Shown: positions 1 through 7,152, counted from the first letter of the stretch. The stretch: DNA of 24,768 bases from Hallerella sp964397425 (GCA_964397425.1 CAYNID010000018.1:1-24768); one strand, 5' to 3'. Numbers and translations: made by a program. The notes: generated by a model from the letters alone, not told the origin.

Positions 1-818
1 AGGTGATCGTGGATTCCCGGATTTTGAGCTGCAAAGCGGGAATGCCTGTCGACACGAATCTTCTCGAAGCGCATTATATGTCAGGGGGAAACGTTATCCG
101 CGTCGTGCAGGCTTTAATCGCGGCGAACAAAGCCAATATCAAATTGGATTTCAAACAGGCGGCGGCGATTGATTTGGCGGGCAGGAATGTCCTTGAAGCG
201 GTGCAGATGTCCGTGAACCCAAAAGTAATCGAAACGCCTCGCGTCAGCGCTGTCGCTTTGGACGGCATCCAGCTGCATGCGGTCACTCGAATCACGGTCC
301 GCGCGAGCATTCAAAAACTTGTCGGCGGTGCCGGGGAAGAAACGGTTGTCGCCCGTGTCGGCGAGGGCATCGTCTCTTCGATTGGCGGCGCGAAAAGCCA
401 CAAAGATGTCCTTGAAAATCCGAACATGATTTCGAAGAAAGTGTTGGAATCGGGCCTTGATGCGGGGACCGCGTTTGAAATTCTCTCGATTGACATAGCC
501 GATGTCGATGTCGGTTTGAACATCGGGGCGCGGCTCGAAACGGACCGTGCCGAAGCGGACAAGAAAATTGCCCAGGCAAAAGCGGAAGAACGCCGTGCGA
601 TGGCCTTTGCCGCAGAACAGGAAATGAAAGCGAAAGTCATGGAAATGCGGGCGAAACTGGTGGAAAGCGAAGCGCAGGTGCCGATGGCTACGGCGGACGC
701 TTTGCGGAATGGTCGTCTCGGCGTGATGGATTATTACAATCTGAAGAATATCCAGGCGGATACCCAAATGCGCTCGCAATTGGGAACGGTTGAAAATTCT
801 CAGCCCGAACAACCCTAA
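1..818 (+). CDS. floA: Flotillin-like protein FloA, 5'-truncated by window edge
   Basis: Bacterial flotillin-like scaffold of the FloA (YqfA) family, a membrane-associated protein thought to organise membrane microdomains. The reading frame is open from the first bases; the first in-frame codon is a GTG at 3, inside the conserved core rather than at a true start. About 272 codons are visible, and the family is usually about 330 residues, so roughly 60 N-terminal residues with the membrane hairpin lie off the window. What remains is the SPFH-like core (VQALIAANKANI, AIDLAGRNVLEAVQ, VARVGEGIVSSIGG) and a C-terminal Ala/Glu/Lys-rich coiled coil (about residues 175-225), ending with the usual GVMDYYNLKNIQADTQMR block. 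FloA commonly sits beside an NfeD-like gene, which could lie just to the left. The family call is firm. Confidence 0.93.
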   Translation, partial: VIVDSRILSCKAGMPVDTNLLEAHYMSGGNVIRVVQALIAANKANIKLDFKQAAAIDLAGRNVLEAVQMSVNPKVIETPRVSAVALDGIQLHAVTRITVRASIQKLVGGAGEETVVARVGEGIVSSIGGAKSHKDVLENPNMISKKVLESGLDAGTAFEILSIDIADVDVGLNIGARLETDRAEADKKIAQAKAEERRAMAFAAEQEMKAKVMEMRAKLVESEAQVPMATADALRNGRLGVMDYYNLKNIQADTQMRSQLGTVENSQPEQP

Positions 819-838
819 TTTAAAACGCGGAACTTTCC

Positions 839-1417
839 ATGGAAAGCCTTCTCATCCTTTTGGCGATTGTCGGCCTTGAAGCCGTTGCGGCGTGGGTCAA
901 AAAGCGCAGTGCTCGGCACAACGTGCCCGAAGATTTGCCGGATGATGACCGGGAAACCTTTGACTCGGATGCCGACCCGGAGGCCTCGTCAGAAGAGGTC
1001 TCTGACGCACCGCCTTCTTTGCAGGATTTGATTCGAAAATTCCGCGAAGAGCAGGCGAAATTGGATGGGGAAGGCTTGCCGGAAGAAGAGTCTTTGCAAG
1101 AAGAAGAGGAGCTGCCGGAAGAGGATGTCCTTGAAATTCCGGAAGAGAAGCCGGAGCCGCAGGGAGCGATTCCGCAGAATGAACCGCTCGCTGCAAAATG
1201 GAATGCCGAACCGCCCGCGGAACCGGTTCCGGCTGTTCGAACGGAAATGCTTGTTGAAGACGGTTTGACTGCCCCTCAAAAAATCCAGACGAATTTTAAC
1301 CCGGGACTGGAATTCAATCGCCGGGAAGCGGCCAAAGGCATTCTTTGGGCGAAAGTCTTGGAGGACCCGCGGTATAAAAGGCGTTCGCCGTTTCCGTTTA
1401 CGGTTGTTCGTCGCTAG
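839..1417 (+). CDS. Acidic single-helix membrane protein, unknown function
   Basis: I do not recognise a family. The 192-residue product starts at an ATG 20 bases after the floA stop and is probably co-transcribed with it. Residues 2-19 (ESLLILLAIVGLEAVAAW) form one hydrophobic segment followed by KKR, so the rest is expected to be cytoplasmic (positive-inside rule). Residues about 30-140 are low-complexity, very rich in Glu, Asp and Pro, and look disordered. The last 45 residues are more ordered, with a basic end (DPRYKRRSPFPFTVVRR). Such a tethered acidic linker plus a short C-terminal motif could be an adaptor for the flotillin scaffold; that is inference from position only. Its last 20 bases overlap the 3' end of the convergent pspC-like gene. 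Confidence 0.75.
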   Translation: MESLLILLAIVGLEAVAAWVKKRSARHNVPEDLPDDDRETFDSDADPEASSEEVSDAPPSLQDLIRKFREEQAKLDGEGLPEEESLQEEEELPEEDVLEIPEEKPEPQGAIPQNEPLAAKWNAEPPAEPVPAVRTEMLVEDGLTAPQKIQTNFNPGLEFNRREAAKGILWAKVLEDPRYKRRSPFPFTVVRR

Positions 1418-1592
1418 GAATCAAAATCCAGCAGGCGATATAGGCGAGAAGTCCTGTTCCGCTGGAAAATAAGGTGGCGATAACCCAAAACAGGCGCACC
1501 AAGGTGACGTCGATGTTCAGATATTTTGCAATGCCGGCGCAGACTCCGGCAATTTTTTTATCGGATTCTAACCGAACGAGTTTTTTTATCAT
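1398..1592 (-). CDS. Small PspC-domain membrane protein
   Basis: This 64-residue protein is essentially one PspC domain. The N-terminus has LVRLESDKKIAGVCAGIAKYL, where the D-x-K-IAGVCAGIA core is diagnostic. It is followed by the IDVTLVRLFWVIATLF helix, a turn (SSGTG), and a second hydrophobic stretch (LLAYIACWILIP). Known PspC proteins are inner-membrane partners in the phage-shock/envelope-stress response, but stand-alone short PspC proteins are widespread and their role is less defined. The ATG at 1592 has no Shine-Dalgarno sequence. A CTATTTTTG motif lies 4 bases upstream, consistent with a leaderless or nearly leaderless message. The gene ends convergently inside the preceding CDS. Confidence 0.9.
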   Translation of the reverse strand: MIKKLVRLESDKKIAGVCAGIAKYLNIDVTLVRLFWVIATLFSSGTGLLAYIACWILIPSDEQP

Positions 1593-1596
1593 GGGA

Positions 1597-1605
1597 CAAA
1601 AATAG
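1597..1605 (-). promoter_or_regulatory. -10-like element CTATTTTTG for the PspC gene
   Basis: Read on the minus strand, TATTTT ends 6 bases before the ATG. A transcript starting 6-8 bases after this hexamer would begin at the start codon itself. No good -35 hexamer is visible. The same motif recurs before the minus-strand sugar transferase and coaX, which is the main support. Confidence 0.45.
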
Positions 1606-1622
1606 CTTTGTGAAGCGTTAAA

Positions 1623-1706
1623 AATGAGGAATTAGAAATGAGAAGTTAGGAATGTGAAGTGTGGGATGTCTAATGCGGAATTCGGAATGCGTAATTCGGA
1701 ATGAGA
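1623..1706 (+). repeat. Degenerate heptanucleotide tandem array, 12 units
   Basis: The 84 bases divide exactly into twelve 7-base units without a phase slip, for example AATGAGG, AATTAGA, AATGAGA, AATGCGG, AATTCGG, AATGCGT, AATTCGG, AATGAGA. The strongest shared feature is A at position 1 or 2 followed by T, then a variable base and purines. The same unit type appears in reverse orientation at 24015-24035 and 24105-24153. The 3' part of the array lies inside the first copy of the 68-bp direct repeat. Confidence 0.75.
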
Positions 1707-1748
1707 GCCGCGAACGGAAAAATTCTCCTTGTGTGGGATTTCGCACGG
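1681..1748 (+). repeat. 68-bp direct repeat, copy 1
   Basis: Matches 1849-1916 at 66 of 68 positions with no gap. It has a heptamer portion (TTCGGAATGCGTAATTCGG), then a non-periodic part containing GAGAGCCGCGAACGG and ending in GTGTGGGATTTCGCACGG, which can form a 5-bp hairpin (GTGTG/CGCAC). Confidence 0.85.
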
Positions 1749-1848
1749 GAAGGCTTTTCTGCGGGGATTGTGAAGTTGCTCTTGATTGACCGATGGCGGC
1801 GAGCCTTTTTGGTGAAATTTGGGCAGCCACTTTTGAGGCGGAAGCTTT

Positions 1849-1916
1849 TTCGGAATGCGTAATTTGGAATGAGAGCCGCGAACGGAAATATTCTCCTTGT
1901 GTGGGATTTCGCACGG
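1849..1916 (+). repeat. 68-bp direct repeat, copy 2
   Basis: Second copy, 168 bases downstream of the first and in the same orientation. The two differences are C to T in the heptamer part and A to T in the A-run before TTCTCC. It carries only three clear heptamer units (1854-1874). Confidence 0.85.
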
Positions 1917-2039
1917 TTTAGTCGGCGAAGACGAGCCGTTTGTTACTGTGCCGGGAGCGAATGGCATCATTAGACAGGACACATGCCCGCGCTGTCCGTT
2001 GCTTGAAAGATTAAATTCCGATTTATGTTTAGTTTCCCG

Positions 2040-3215
2040 TCAGTAAGCGCCGTCGCTTTTGAATACGGCTTTGAACGTCTTCGCGACCAGTTGCAAATCG
2101 GTCGTGAAGTTGCCGTGGCGGACGTATTTGTTGTCCAGACGCATCCAGTCTTCAAATTCAATGTCGCTTCTTCCGCTGACTTGCCAAAAACAGGTGAGGC
2201 CCGGATTGACGGAAAGGCGCATTTTGTGCCAGGGCAAATATTCGGCGACTTCCGATGGGAGCGGCGGTCTGGGGCCGACGACGGACATGTCTCCCCGGAG
2301 GATGTTGAACAGCTGGGGAAGTTCGTCTAGGCTGAACTTGCGGAGGATGCGCCCCATCGGGTAAATGCGCGGATCGTTTTTCATTTTGAACGTAGGCCCG
2401 CTGGTCTCGTTGAACTTTTCGAGTTCCTTCTTCCGTTCTTCCGCATCGGCATACATGCTGCGGAATTTGTACATGGTGAACAGCTTGCCGTTTTTTCCGA
2501 CCCGCGTCTGTTTGAATATGACCGGCCCTTGCGGATCGCTGATTTTGACTATCAGGGCGCAAGCGGCAAGAACTGGGGAAAGTACAACGATTCCGCAAAA
2601 AGACGAAACGATGTCAAACGTGCGTTTGATGAAGGACTTTATGCGGAGAGAGGCGCGACCGGACTGAGCCAGGATGTCGGAATAGAACAGCCGGTTCAAA
2701 GAAAAGAATTCATTGTTCCGCTTGTTAAAATTTTCGATGGACGAGTCGAGCTTCTGGTCTTTCTTTTCTTGAAGCCCTGTGTAAATGCTGACCTGGAAAA
2801 TCGGCTGCCGGAATTTTTTGTGGAGGATTTCGACTAGGCCCGCGTTTTTGATGTTGATGATCATTTTACGGCGCAGGCGTTCTAACGCGTGCATTCCGGA
2901 ATCGATTAAAATGACCCCCAGACCGTTGGGATCTTCTTGATAGCCGACGACATCTGTAAACTTCGTTTCGGTCAAGACGGTCAAAACCGCGATTTTCCAA
3001 GCGCGAACGTAAGACGTGTCGAACTTGCTGAAACCGACCAAGTCAAATTGCCTGGTGACAATCTTGAAGTAAAGGAACGGATGCTGGTTGCGGTTTGTGC
3101 GTAGAAATTCTTCGCGCAAACGCGCCTTGAAAAACTTGGCAGGGTAAACTGTGTTACCGATGTCATTCGGAGAAAGCAGGTCCCCGATATTTGTCTGTGT
3201 AAAATTGTCGCTCAC
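2040..3215 (-). CDS. Sugar phosphotransferase with soluble cyclase-like N-terminal domain
   Basis: The C-terminal half (about residues 193-391) is a bacterial sugar transferase (polyprenyl-phosphate phosphoglycosyl transferase). It has a re-entrant/TM helix after KRTFD (about 197-225), QTRVGKNGKLFTMYKFRSM, and the catalytic DELPQLFNILRGD...VGPRPP block (297-318). These enzymes move a sugar phosphate from a UDP-sugar to undecaprenyl phosphate, starting polysaccharide or glycan assembly. The N-terminal half is atypical: it lacks the four TM helices and nucleotide-binding fold of WbaP/WcaJ enzymes. Residues about 25-150 instead read like a degenerate nucleotide-cyclase/GGDEF-type fold (EEFLRTNRNQHPFLYFKIV, FTDVVGYQEDPNGLGVILIDS) without a GGDEF motif; this domain call is tentative. 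The GTG at 3215 is the chosen start, with a -10-like motif only 4 bases upstream. It is divergent from hom. Confidence 0.88.
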   Translation of the reverse strand: MSDNFTQTNIGDLLSPNDIGNTVYPAKFFKARLREEFLRTNRNQHPFLYFKIVTRQFDLVGFSKFDTSYVRAWKIAVLTVLTETKFTDVVGYQEDPNGLGVILIDSGMHALERLRRKMIINIKNAGLVEILHKKFRQPIFQVSIYTGLQEKKDQKLDSSIENFNKRNNEFFSLNRLFYSDILAQSGRASLRIKSFIKRTFDIVSSFCGIVVLSPVLAACALIVKISDPQGPVIFKQTRVGKNGKLFTMYKFRSMYADAEERKKELEKFNETSGPTFKMKNDPRIYPMGRILRKFSLDELPQLFNILRGDMSVVGPRPPLPSEVAEYLPWHKMRLSVNPGLTCFWQVSGRSDIEFEDWMRLDNKYVRHGNFTTDLQLVAKTFKAVFKSDGAY

Positions 3216-3219
3216 GTTT

Positions 3220-3228
3220 CAAATATAG
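3220..3228 (-). promoter_or_regulatory. -10-like element CTATATTTG before the sugar transferase
   Basis: On the minus strand TATATT ends 6 bases before the GTG start at 3215, leaving no room for a Shine-Dalgarno leader if the motif is a -10 box. This is the best match to TATAAT among the recurrent motifs in the window. No -35 consensus is seen at 17 bases. Confidence 0.45.
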
Positions 3229-3277
3229 ATAATGATTTTCTAATTTTACGGGCGAAAAATTTCTCATGGAGATGATT

Positions 3278-4567
3278 ATGCGCATTGGACTCATTGGAAC
3301 CGGAACGATTGGCGGCGGTGTCGTTGAAATTCTCGAAGCGAAAATTCCGCAATACCGTGAAAAGTTGGGACTGGAGTTGGAACTGGCCTGCATTTGCGCC
3401 AAGAGCGATGAAGAAGTTGCGCCTTACAAGGCGAAAGGCTACCGGACAACGACCGATGCGCATACGATGATCGCCGACCCCTCCATCGATGTGATTGTCG
3501 AATTGGCCGGCGGCTATGAAATGCCCAGAAAGTGGATCACCGCCGCTCTCGAAAACAAGAAGCACGTGGTGACCGCCAACAAGGCGATGCTCGCCAAATA
3601 CGGGCACGAAATTTTCCCACTTGCCGAAGCGAATGGCTGCCACGTCTTGTTCGAAGCGGCTGTCGGCGGGGGCATTCCCATTATCCGCAGCCTTCAAGAA
3701 GGTTTTGTCGGAAGCGAAGTGGAACATTTGAGTTGCATCATCAATGGAACGTGCAACTACATCCTCACCCGGATGGGCGAAAGCGGACTTTCTTTTGATG
3801 CCGCTTTGAAAGAAGCCCAGGCGAATGGCTTTGCAGAACGCAATCCGACGTTTGATATCGAAGGGGTGGACTCCGCCCACAAGACGGCCATCCTCGCGAG
3901 CCTTTGCTCTGGAAAGTATGTCGACTTTGAAAAAATCCATGTGACTGGAGTTTCGAAGATTACGGCGGAAGACATTGCAAACGCCAAGGAGCTCGGTTAC
4001 AAGATCAAGCTTTTGGGACTTTTCGGGCGCGGAAAGGACGGCGCTGTTGACGCCCGGGTCCATCCGTGCCTTGTTCCCAAGGATCATCTTCTGGCTAGCG
4101 TGGACGGCGTCCTGAATGCCGTTTACCTCCAGTGCGACAATCTGGGCGACACTCTGCAGACGGGAGCCGGAGCGGGCAGATTGCCGACGGCGAGCGCGGT
4201 TGTCGCGGATCTTGTTTCTCTGGCGCGCTCCACGGGTGCAGGAAACAGGAAACCGTTGCCGATGGGTTGGTTCCGCAAGGACAATGCGGCGGACCTTGTC
4301 CCTATCGACGAAACGGACTCCCGTTACTACTTGCGTTTCACGACCAAGGATTCTTGTGGCGTTCTCGCCGCCATCACGGGCATTTTCAGCCAGAACAATA
4401 TTTCCATTGAATCCATCATCCAGAAAGATGTGAAGGACCCCGGCAAGGTGAGCATTGTCGTTATTTCCGAACGTTCCCGCGAAAGCAAGATTTTGGCGGC
4501 CCTCGAAGCTATCGACTCCCTCTCCTCGGTCGCGGAAAAGAGTCAAATGATTCGCTTCCTCGTGTAG
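3278..4567 (+). CDS. hom: Homoserine dehydrogenase
   Basis: Catalyses NAD(P)H-dependent reduction of aspartate semialdehyde to homoserine, the branch to threonine, methionine and isoleucine. The N-terminus has the Rossmann loop GTGTIGGG (residues 7-14). The centre has the family signature IEGVDSAHKTAIL with the conserved Lys, and the C-terminus has an ACT domain (about residues 345-429, RFTTKDSCGVLAAITGIFSQNNIS) that usually confers threonine feedback inhibition. The length of 429 residues is normal for the monofunctional enzyme. In-frame ATGs occur at 3266, 3272 and 3278. The one at 3278 is preferred because GGAG (3268-3271) lies 6 bases before it and the Rossmann fold begins immediately; the longest start would add four residues. 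The next gene starts 6 bases after the stop. Confidence 0.96.
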   Translation: MRIGLIGTGTIGGGVVEILEAKIPQYREKLGLELELACICAKSDEEVAPYKAKGYRTTTDAHTMIADPSIDVIVELAGGYEMPRKWITAALENKKHVVTANKAMLAKYGHEIFPLAEANGCHVLFEAAVGGGIPIIRSLQEGFVGSEVEHLSCIINGTCNYILTRMGESGLSFDAALKEAQANGFAERNPTFDIEGVDSAHKTAILASLCSGKYVDFEKIHVTGVSKITAEDIANAKELGYKIKLLGLFGRGKDGAVDARVHPCLVPKDHLLASVDGVLNAVYLQCDNLGDTLQTGAGAGRLPTASAVVADLVSLARSTGAGNRKPLPMGWFRKDNAADLVPIDETDSRYYLRFTTKDSCGVLAAITGIFSQNNISIESIIQKDVKDPGKVSIVVISERSRESKILAALEAIDSLSSVAEKSQMIRFLV

Positions 4568-4573
4568 GCTATC

Positions 4574-6025
4574 ATGCTTCGAGGATACAAGCTGGAATTT
4601 TTATTGCATCTGCTGGGCGATTGCCTCGCGGTCATGCTCTGCTTTTTGGCTGCGTTCTGGGTGCAATTTCACAGTGGATGGATTCCCGACAAATTCGCCG
4701 CCGACAAGATGCTTTCGGAATATACGCGGACAGGATTTTCCCTGTGCGCCGGTTGGATCTTCCTTTTTGCAGTGACAGGGCTTTACCGCTCATGGATCCT
4801 TCTTTCGCGGACTTTGCAGGTCTTGCACGTGTTCCGTTCGGCAATTCTCGGAACTTGCGCCATTTTGTTGGGAGTGTTCGGCTCTGAGTTCATCGGACGC
4901 TTGATTTCCGGGGCTCCGCTGTGGGGCAATTACGTTTACAGCTCCCGATTCCCCTGGATTCTCCTTTATGGCTTTGGCGTGTTTTTCCTTGTCGCCGCAT
5001 TCCGGATGGGAACCTCTTCGTGGCTCCGCGCGCTGTTGCGCCGGGGTTACGGTGTGAACAATCTGCTTGTCTTGGGGGCGACAGACGCTGGGCTGCGCGT
5101 GGCGGATGCGTTTAAAAAGGCGCCGGAACGCGGACAGCGAGTCATCGGTTTTGTGGATGAACGCTATCAGGTCATGTCGCATGAATTTGCCGGGCTTCCC
5201 GTCCTCGGAAAATATTCTGACTTGCCGGAAATTGTCAAAAAGCAAAAGGTCGGCGGAATCGTCATTTCGCACGGAAGCTCTTCGATTCAGGAAATTACGC
5301 GGGTTCTCGCCTGGGTCGCCGATTTGCCTATCCGCATTTATGTGATTCCCGGACTTTACAATGTCATCAGCGGGCATTACAAAATGAATCTGGTGCACGG
5401 GTTTGAATTGCAGGAACTGTTGGCGTTCAACATGCCGCCGTGGCAAGTGCGGGTCAAACGCCTGTCGGATGTTGTCGTCGCCGCGTTGCTCTTGATTTGC
5501 ACGTTGCCGGTTTCGCTGTTGGCGGCATTGGCCATCAAATTGGATTCCAGGGGGCCCGTTTTCTATTCGCAGGAACGCGTGGGACTTTACGGAAAGCGTT
5601 TCACCGTTTACAAGTTCCGCACGATGCGGACGGATGCGGAAAAGAACGGCGCGCAATGGGCGACGAAAGGGGATCCCCGGATTACGCGGGTCGGGCATTT
5701 GTTGCGCAAAATGCGCATCGACGAATTGCCGCAGCTTTTGTGCGTGCTCAAAGGCGACATGAGCATGGTGGGGCCGCGCCCGGAACGCGCCGTGTTCGTT
5801 GAAAAGTTGCGGGAACAAATTCCTTTTTATATCGGACGGCTCAAAATGAAACCGGGATTGACCGGATGGGCGCAAGTCCGTTACCATTATGACACGAGTC
5901 TCGAAGACGTGCAAAAGAAACTGGAATACGATATGTATTACTATGAAAACATGTCTTTGCTTCTCGATTTTCAAATTTTGCTGAGGACGATTTACGTCGT
6001 GCTGACGGGAAAAGGAGCTCAATGA
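4574..6025 (+). CDS. Undecaprenyl-phosphate sugar phosphotransferase (WbaP/WcaJ-type, EpsB-like)
   Basis: Full-length polyprenyl glycosylphosphotransferase of 483 residues, acting in the inner membrane to start exopolysaccharide or O-antigen-type glycan assembly. Four predicted TM helices (about 12-32, 57-75, 88-106, 127-146) precede a cytoplasmic CoA-binding-like Rossmann domain (about 160-260, NNLLVLGATDAGLRVADAF). A membrane helix (298-322) leads into the catalytic domain with QERVGLYGKRFTVYKFRTM and IDELPQLLCVLKGDMS (382-397), VGPRPE. The C-terminal LEYDMYYYENMSLLLDFQIL and final VLTGKGAQ resemble the EpsB_2 (TIGR03013) subgroup. It sits between hom and nadC, overlaps the nadC start by 4 bases (ATGA), and is probably translated coupled to it. 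The sugar substrate cannot be read from sequence. Confidence 0.93.
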   Translation: MLRGYKLEFLLHLLGDCLAVMLCFLAAFWVQFHSGWIPDKFAADKMLSEYTRTGFSLCAGWIFLFAVTGLYRSWILLSRTLQVLHVFRSAILGTCAILLGVFGSEFIGRLISGAPLWGNYVYSSRFPWILLYGFGVFFLVAAFRMGTSSWLRALLRRGYGVNNLLVLGATDAGLRVADAFKKAPERGQRVIGFVDERYQVMSHEFAGLPVLGKYSDLPEIVKKQKVGGIVISHGSSSIQEITRVLAWVADLPIRIYVIPGLYNVISGHYKMNLVHGFELQELLAFNMPPWQVRVKRLSDVVVAALLLICTLPVSLLAALAIKLDSRGPVFYSQERVGLYGKRFTVYKFRTMRTDAEKNGAQWATKGDPRITRVGHLLRKMRIDELPQLLCVLKGDMSMVGPRPERAVFVEKLREQIPFYIGRLKMKPGLTGWAQVRYHYDTSLEDVQKKLEYDMYYYENMSLLLDFQILLRTIYVVLTGKGAQ

Positions 6026-6888
6026 TGTACGGAGACTGTTCAACGCCGGTGTTTCCGGCAGAAGACGCCTTGACCATGATTCGGATTGCGCTTGCCGAGG
6101 ATGTGCGTACGGGGGACGTGACAAGCCTTTGGACGATTCCGGATAATCAGCGTGAAACGGCAAGGCTCATCGCCAAGGAAGAGGGCGTTCTCGCCGGACT
6201 TCCGGTTATCGAGATGGTTTTTAAAGAGCTCCGGGCGGATGTGAACGTGACGCTGTTCAAAAAAGACGGCGACACGGTGCAAAAGGGCGATTTGATTGCC
6301 GAACTCGAAGGGCCTACCCGCGATTTGCTGACGGGCGAACGCACGTTGTTGAATTTTATCCAGCAGCTCTCCGGCGTGGCGACAGTGGCTCACCGTTTTC
6401 AGGAAGCGTTGAAACCGGGGAAAACGAAAGTCCTCGACACCCGCAAAACGATACCCGGCTTCCGTACGTTGCAAAAATATGCAGTCCGCGTTGGCGGAGG
6501 AAGCAATCACCGGATGGGACTTTTTGACATGGTCTTGGTCAAGGACAACCACATCGCGGCCTGCGGCGGCGTATTGGAAGCGTTGGCGGTCGTCAAAAAG
6601 AATAACGTCCAGAATCTGATGGTTGAAATGGAAGTCGAAAACCTCGAAGATCTTCAAAAACTGTTGCATCAGGGAGTCGATGTCATCATGTTGGACAATA
6701 TGCCGAATGCGATGATGGCGGAGGCGCTGAAAATGATTCGGGAAAGCGGTGAAAAAATCCTTGTCGAAGGCTCGGGCAACATGACGCTTGAACGCGCGAA
6801 GGAAATTGCGACCCTTGGACTGGATTATATTTCTGTCGGCGCATTGACGCACAGCGTAAAGGCGCTTGACATTTCGATGCGAATTTGA
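6022..6888 (+). CDS. nadC: Nicotinate-nucleotide pyrophosphorylase (quinolinate phosphoribosyltransferase)
   Basis: Converts quinolinate and PRPP to nicotinate mononucleotide with CO2 release, in de novo NAD synthesis. The 288-residue length is typical. Diagnostic motifs are LTGERTLLNFIQQLSGVAT (103-121), the DTRKTIPGFR signature (139-148), GGGSNHRMGLFD followed by VLVKDNH (158-177), the EVEN and DVIMLDN acid pairs, and EGSGNM near the C-terminus. Two adjacent ATGs (6022, 6025) are possible starts; AAAGGAGC at 6011-6018 suits either. An intrinsic terminator follows about 25 bases after the stop. No nadA or nadB is adjacent. Confidence 0.96.
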   Translation: MMYGDCSTPVFPAEDALTMIRIALAEDVRTGDVTSLWTIPDNQRETARLIAKEEGVLAGLPVIEMVFKELRADVNVTLFKKDGDTVQKGDLIAELEGPTRDLLTGERTLLNFIQQLSGVATVAHRFQEALKPGKTKVLDTRKTIPGFRTLQKYAVRVGGGSNHRMGLFDMVLVKDNHIAACGGVLEALAVVKKNNVQNLMVEMEVENLEDLQKLLHQGVDVIMLDNMPNAMMAEALKMIRESGEKILVEGSGNMTLERAKEIATLGLDYISVGALTHSVKALDISMRI

Positions 6889-6913
6889 TACCGACAGTCT
6901 CCTTTTGAAATTT

Positions 6914-6939
6914 ACGCCGTCATTTTGATGGCGTTTTTT
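6914..6939 (+). terminator. Intrinsic terminator after nadC
   Basis: Eight-base stem ACGCCGTC / GATGGCGT with one G-U pair and loop ATTTT, running directly into a six-T tract. It closes the hom - sugar transferase - nadC transcription unit and separates it from the AT-rich island downstream. Confidence 0.85.
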
Positions 6940-6991
6940 CTTGATTTGTATAAAAGCAAGGTGGACGAGACCGGCTGCTTTGGGGCTTTTC

Positions 6992-7058
6992 TTGCAAAAA
7001 AAGAAAAAAATGCGAGAAAATTTTTAAAAACACTTGACAAGCTTTTTTTTCTTATATT
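6992..7058 (+). promoter_or_regulatory. Upstream promoter block of the peptide island (P1)
   Basis: Has an A-rich upstream tract, then a perfect TTGACA (7034-7039), an eight-T run, and TATATT (7053-7058). The spacing between the two hexamers is only 13 bases, so the true -10 may be shifted (TATTAA at 7055 gives 15). The whole block is homologous to 7347-7410. Perfect TTGACA boxes are not seen before the neighbouring housekeeping genes. Confidence 0.6.
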
Positions 7059-7084
7059 AAAACGGTCATCGAAAAGTGAGGTGC

Positions 7085-7123
7085 ATGATGCGGCTTTTTA
7101 GAGAATTGCCGTCGGCATCTTAG
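7085..7123 (+). CDS. Possible 12-codon leader ORF upstream of the micro-peptide
   Basis: ATG at 7085 reads MMRLFRELPSAS then TAG. GAGG (7079-7082, within AGTGAGGTGC) lies only two bases before the first ATG and five before the second, so ribosome binding is marginal. Its bases also form part of a stem, GATGC (7087-7091) with GCATC (7115-7119). It could be a leader peptide for the next ORF or simply chance; the case is weak. Confidence 0.2.
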   Translation: MMRLFRELPSAS

Positions 7124-7152
7124 AATCTTCAACCTTTAACAAAGGAGGTACT

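Larger units (their letters stand above)
1593..2039. other. Non-coding repeat-rich gap
   Basis: This gap has no convincing gene. It contains a heptanucleotide array (1623-1706), two copies of a 68-bp direct repeat (1681-1748 and 1849-1916), and about 100 unique bases between the copies. The minus-strand open frames that span it are translations of the two repeat copies and carry no domain. Confidence 0.7.

Noticed and set aside
1623..1706. CRISPR-like array
   Set aside because: The repeat unit is 7 bases with no spacers and no cas genes are present; this is a simple degenerate tandem repeat.
1632..1982. 116-codon minus-strand ORF across the left repeat gap
   Set aside because: Its sequence is the translation of the two 68-bp repeat copies (CEIPHKEN appears twice), with no start signal or domain. 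Repeats explain the open frame.
3212..4546. 444-codon open frame antisense to hom
   Set aside because: Mirror of a strongly conserved coding gene; the residues show no family pattern. Codon bias of the sense strand keeps the antisense frame open. The same applies to 4790-6163, 13084-14313 and 114-812 on the minus strand.
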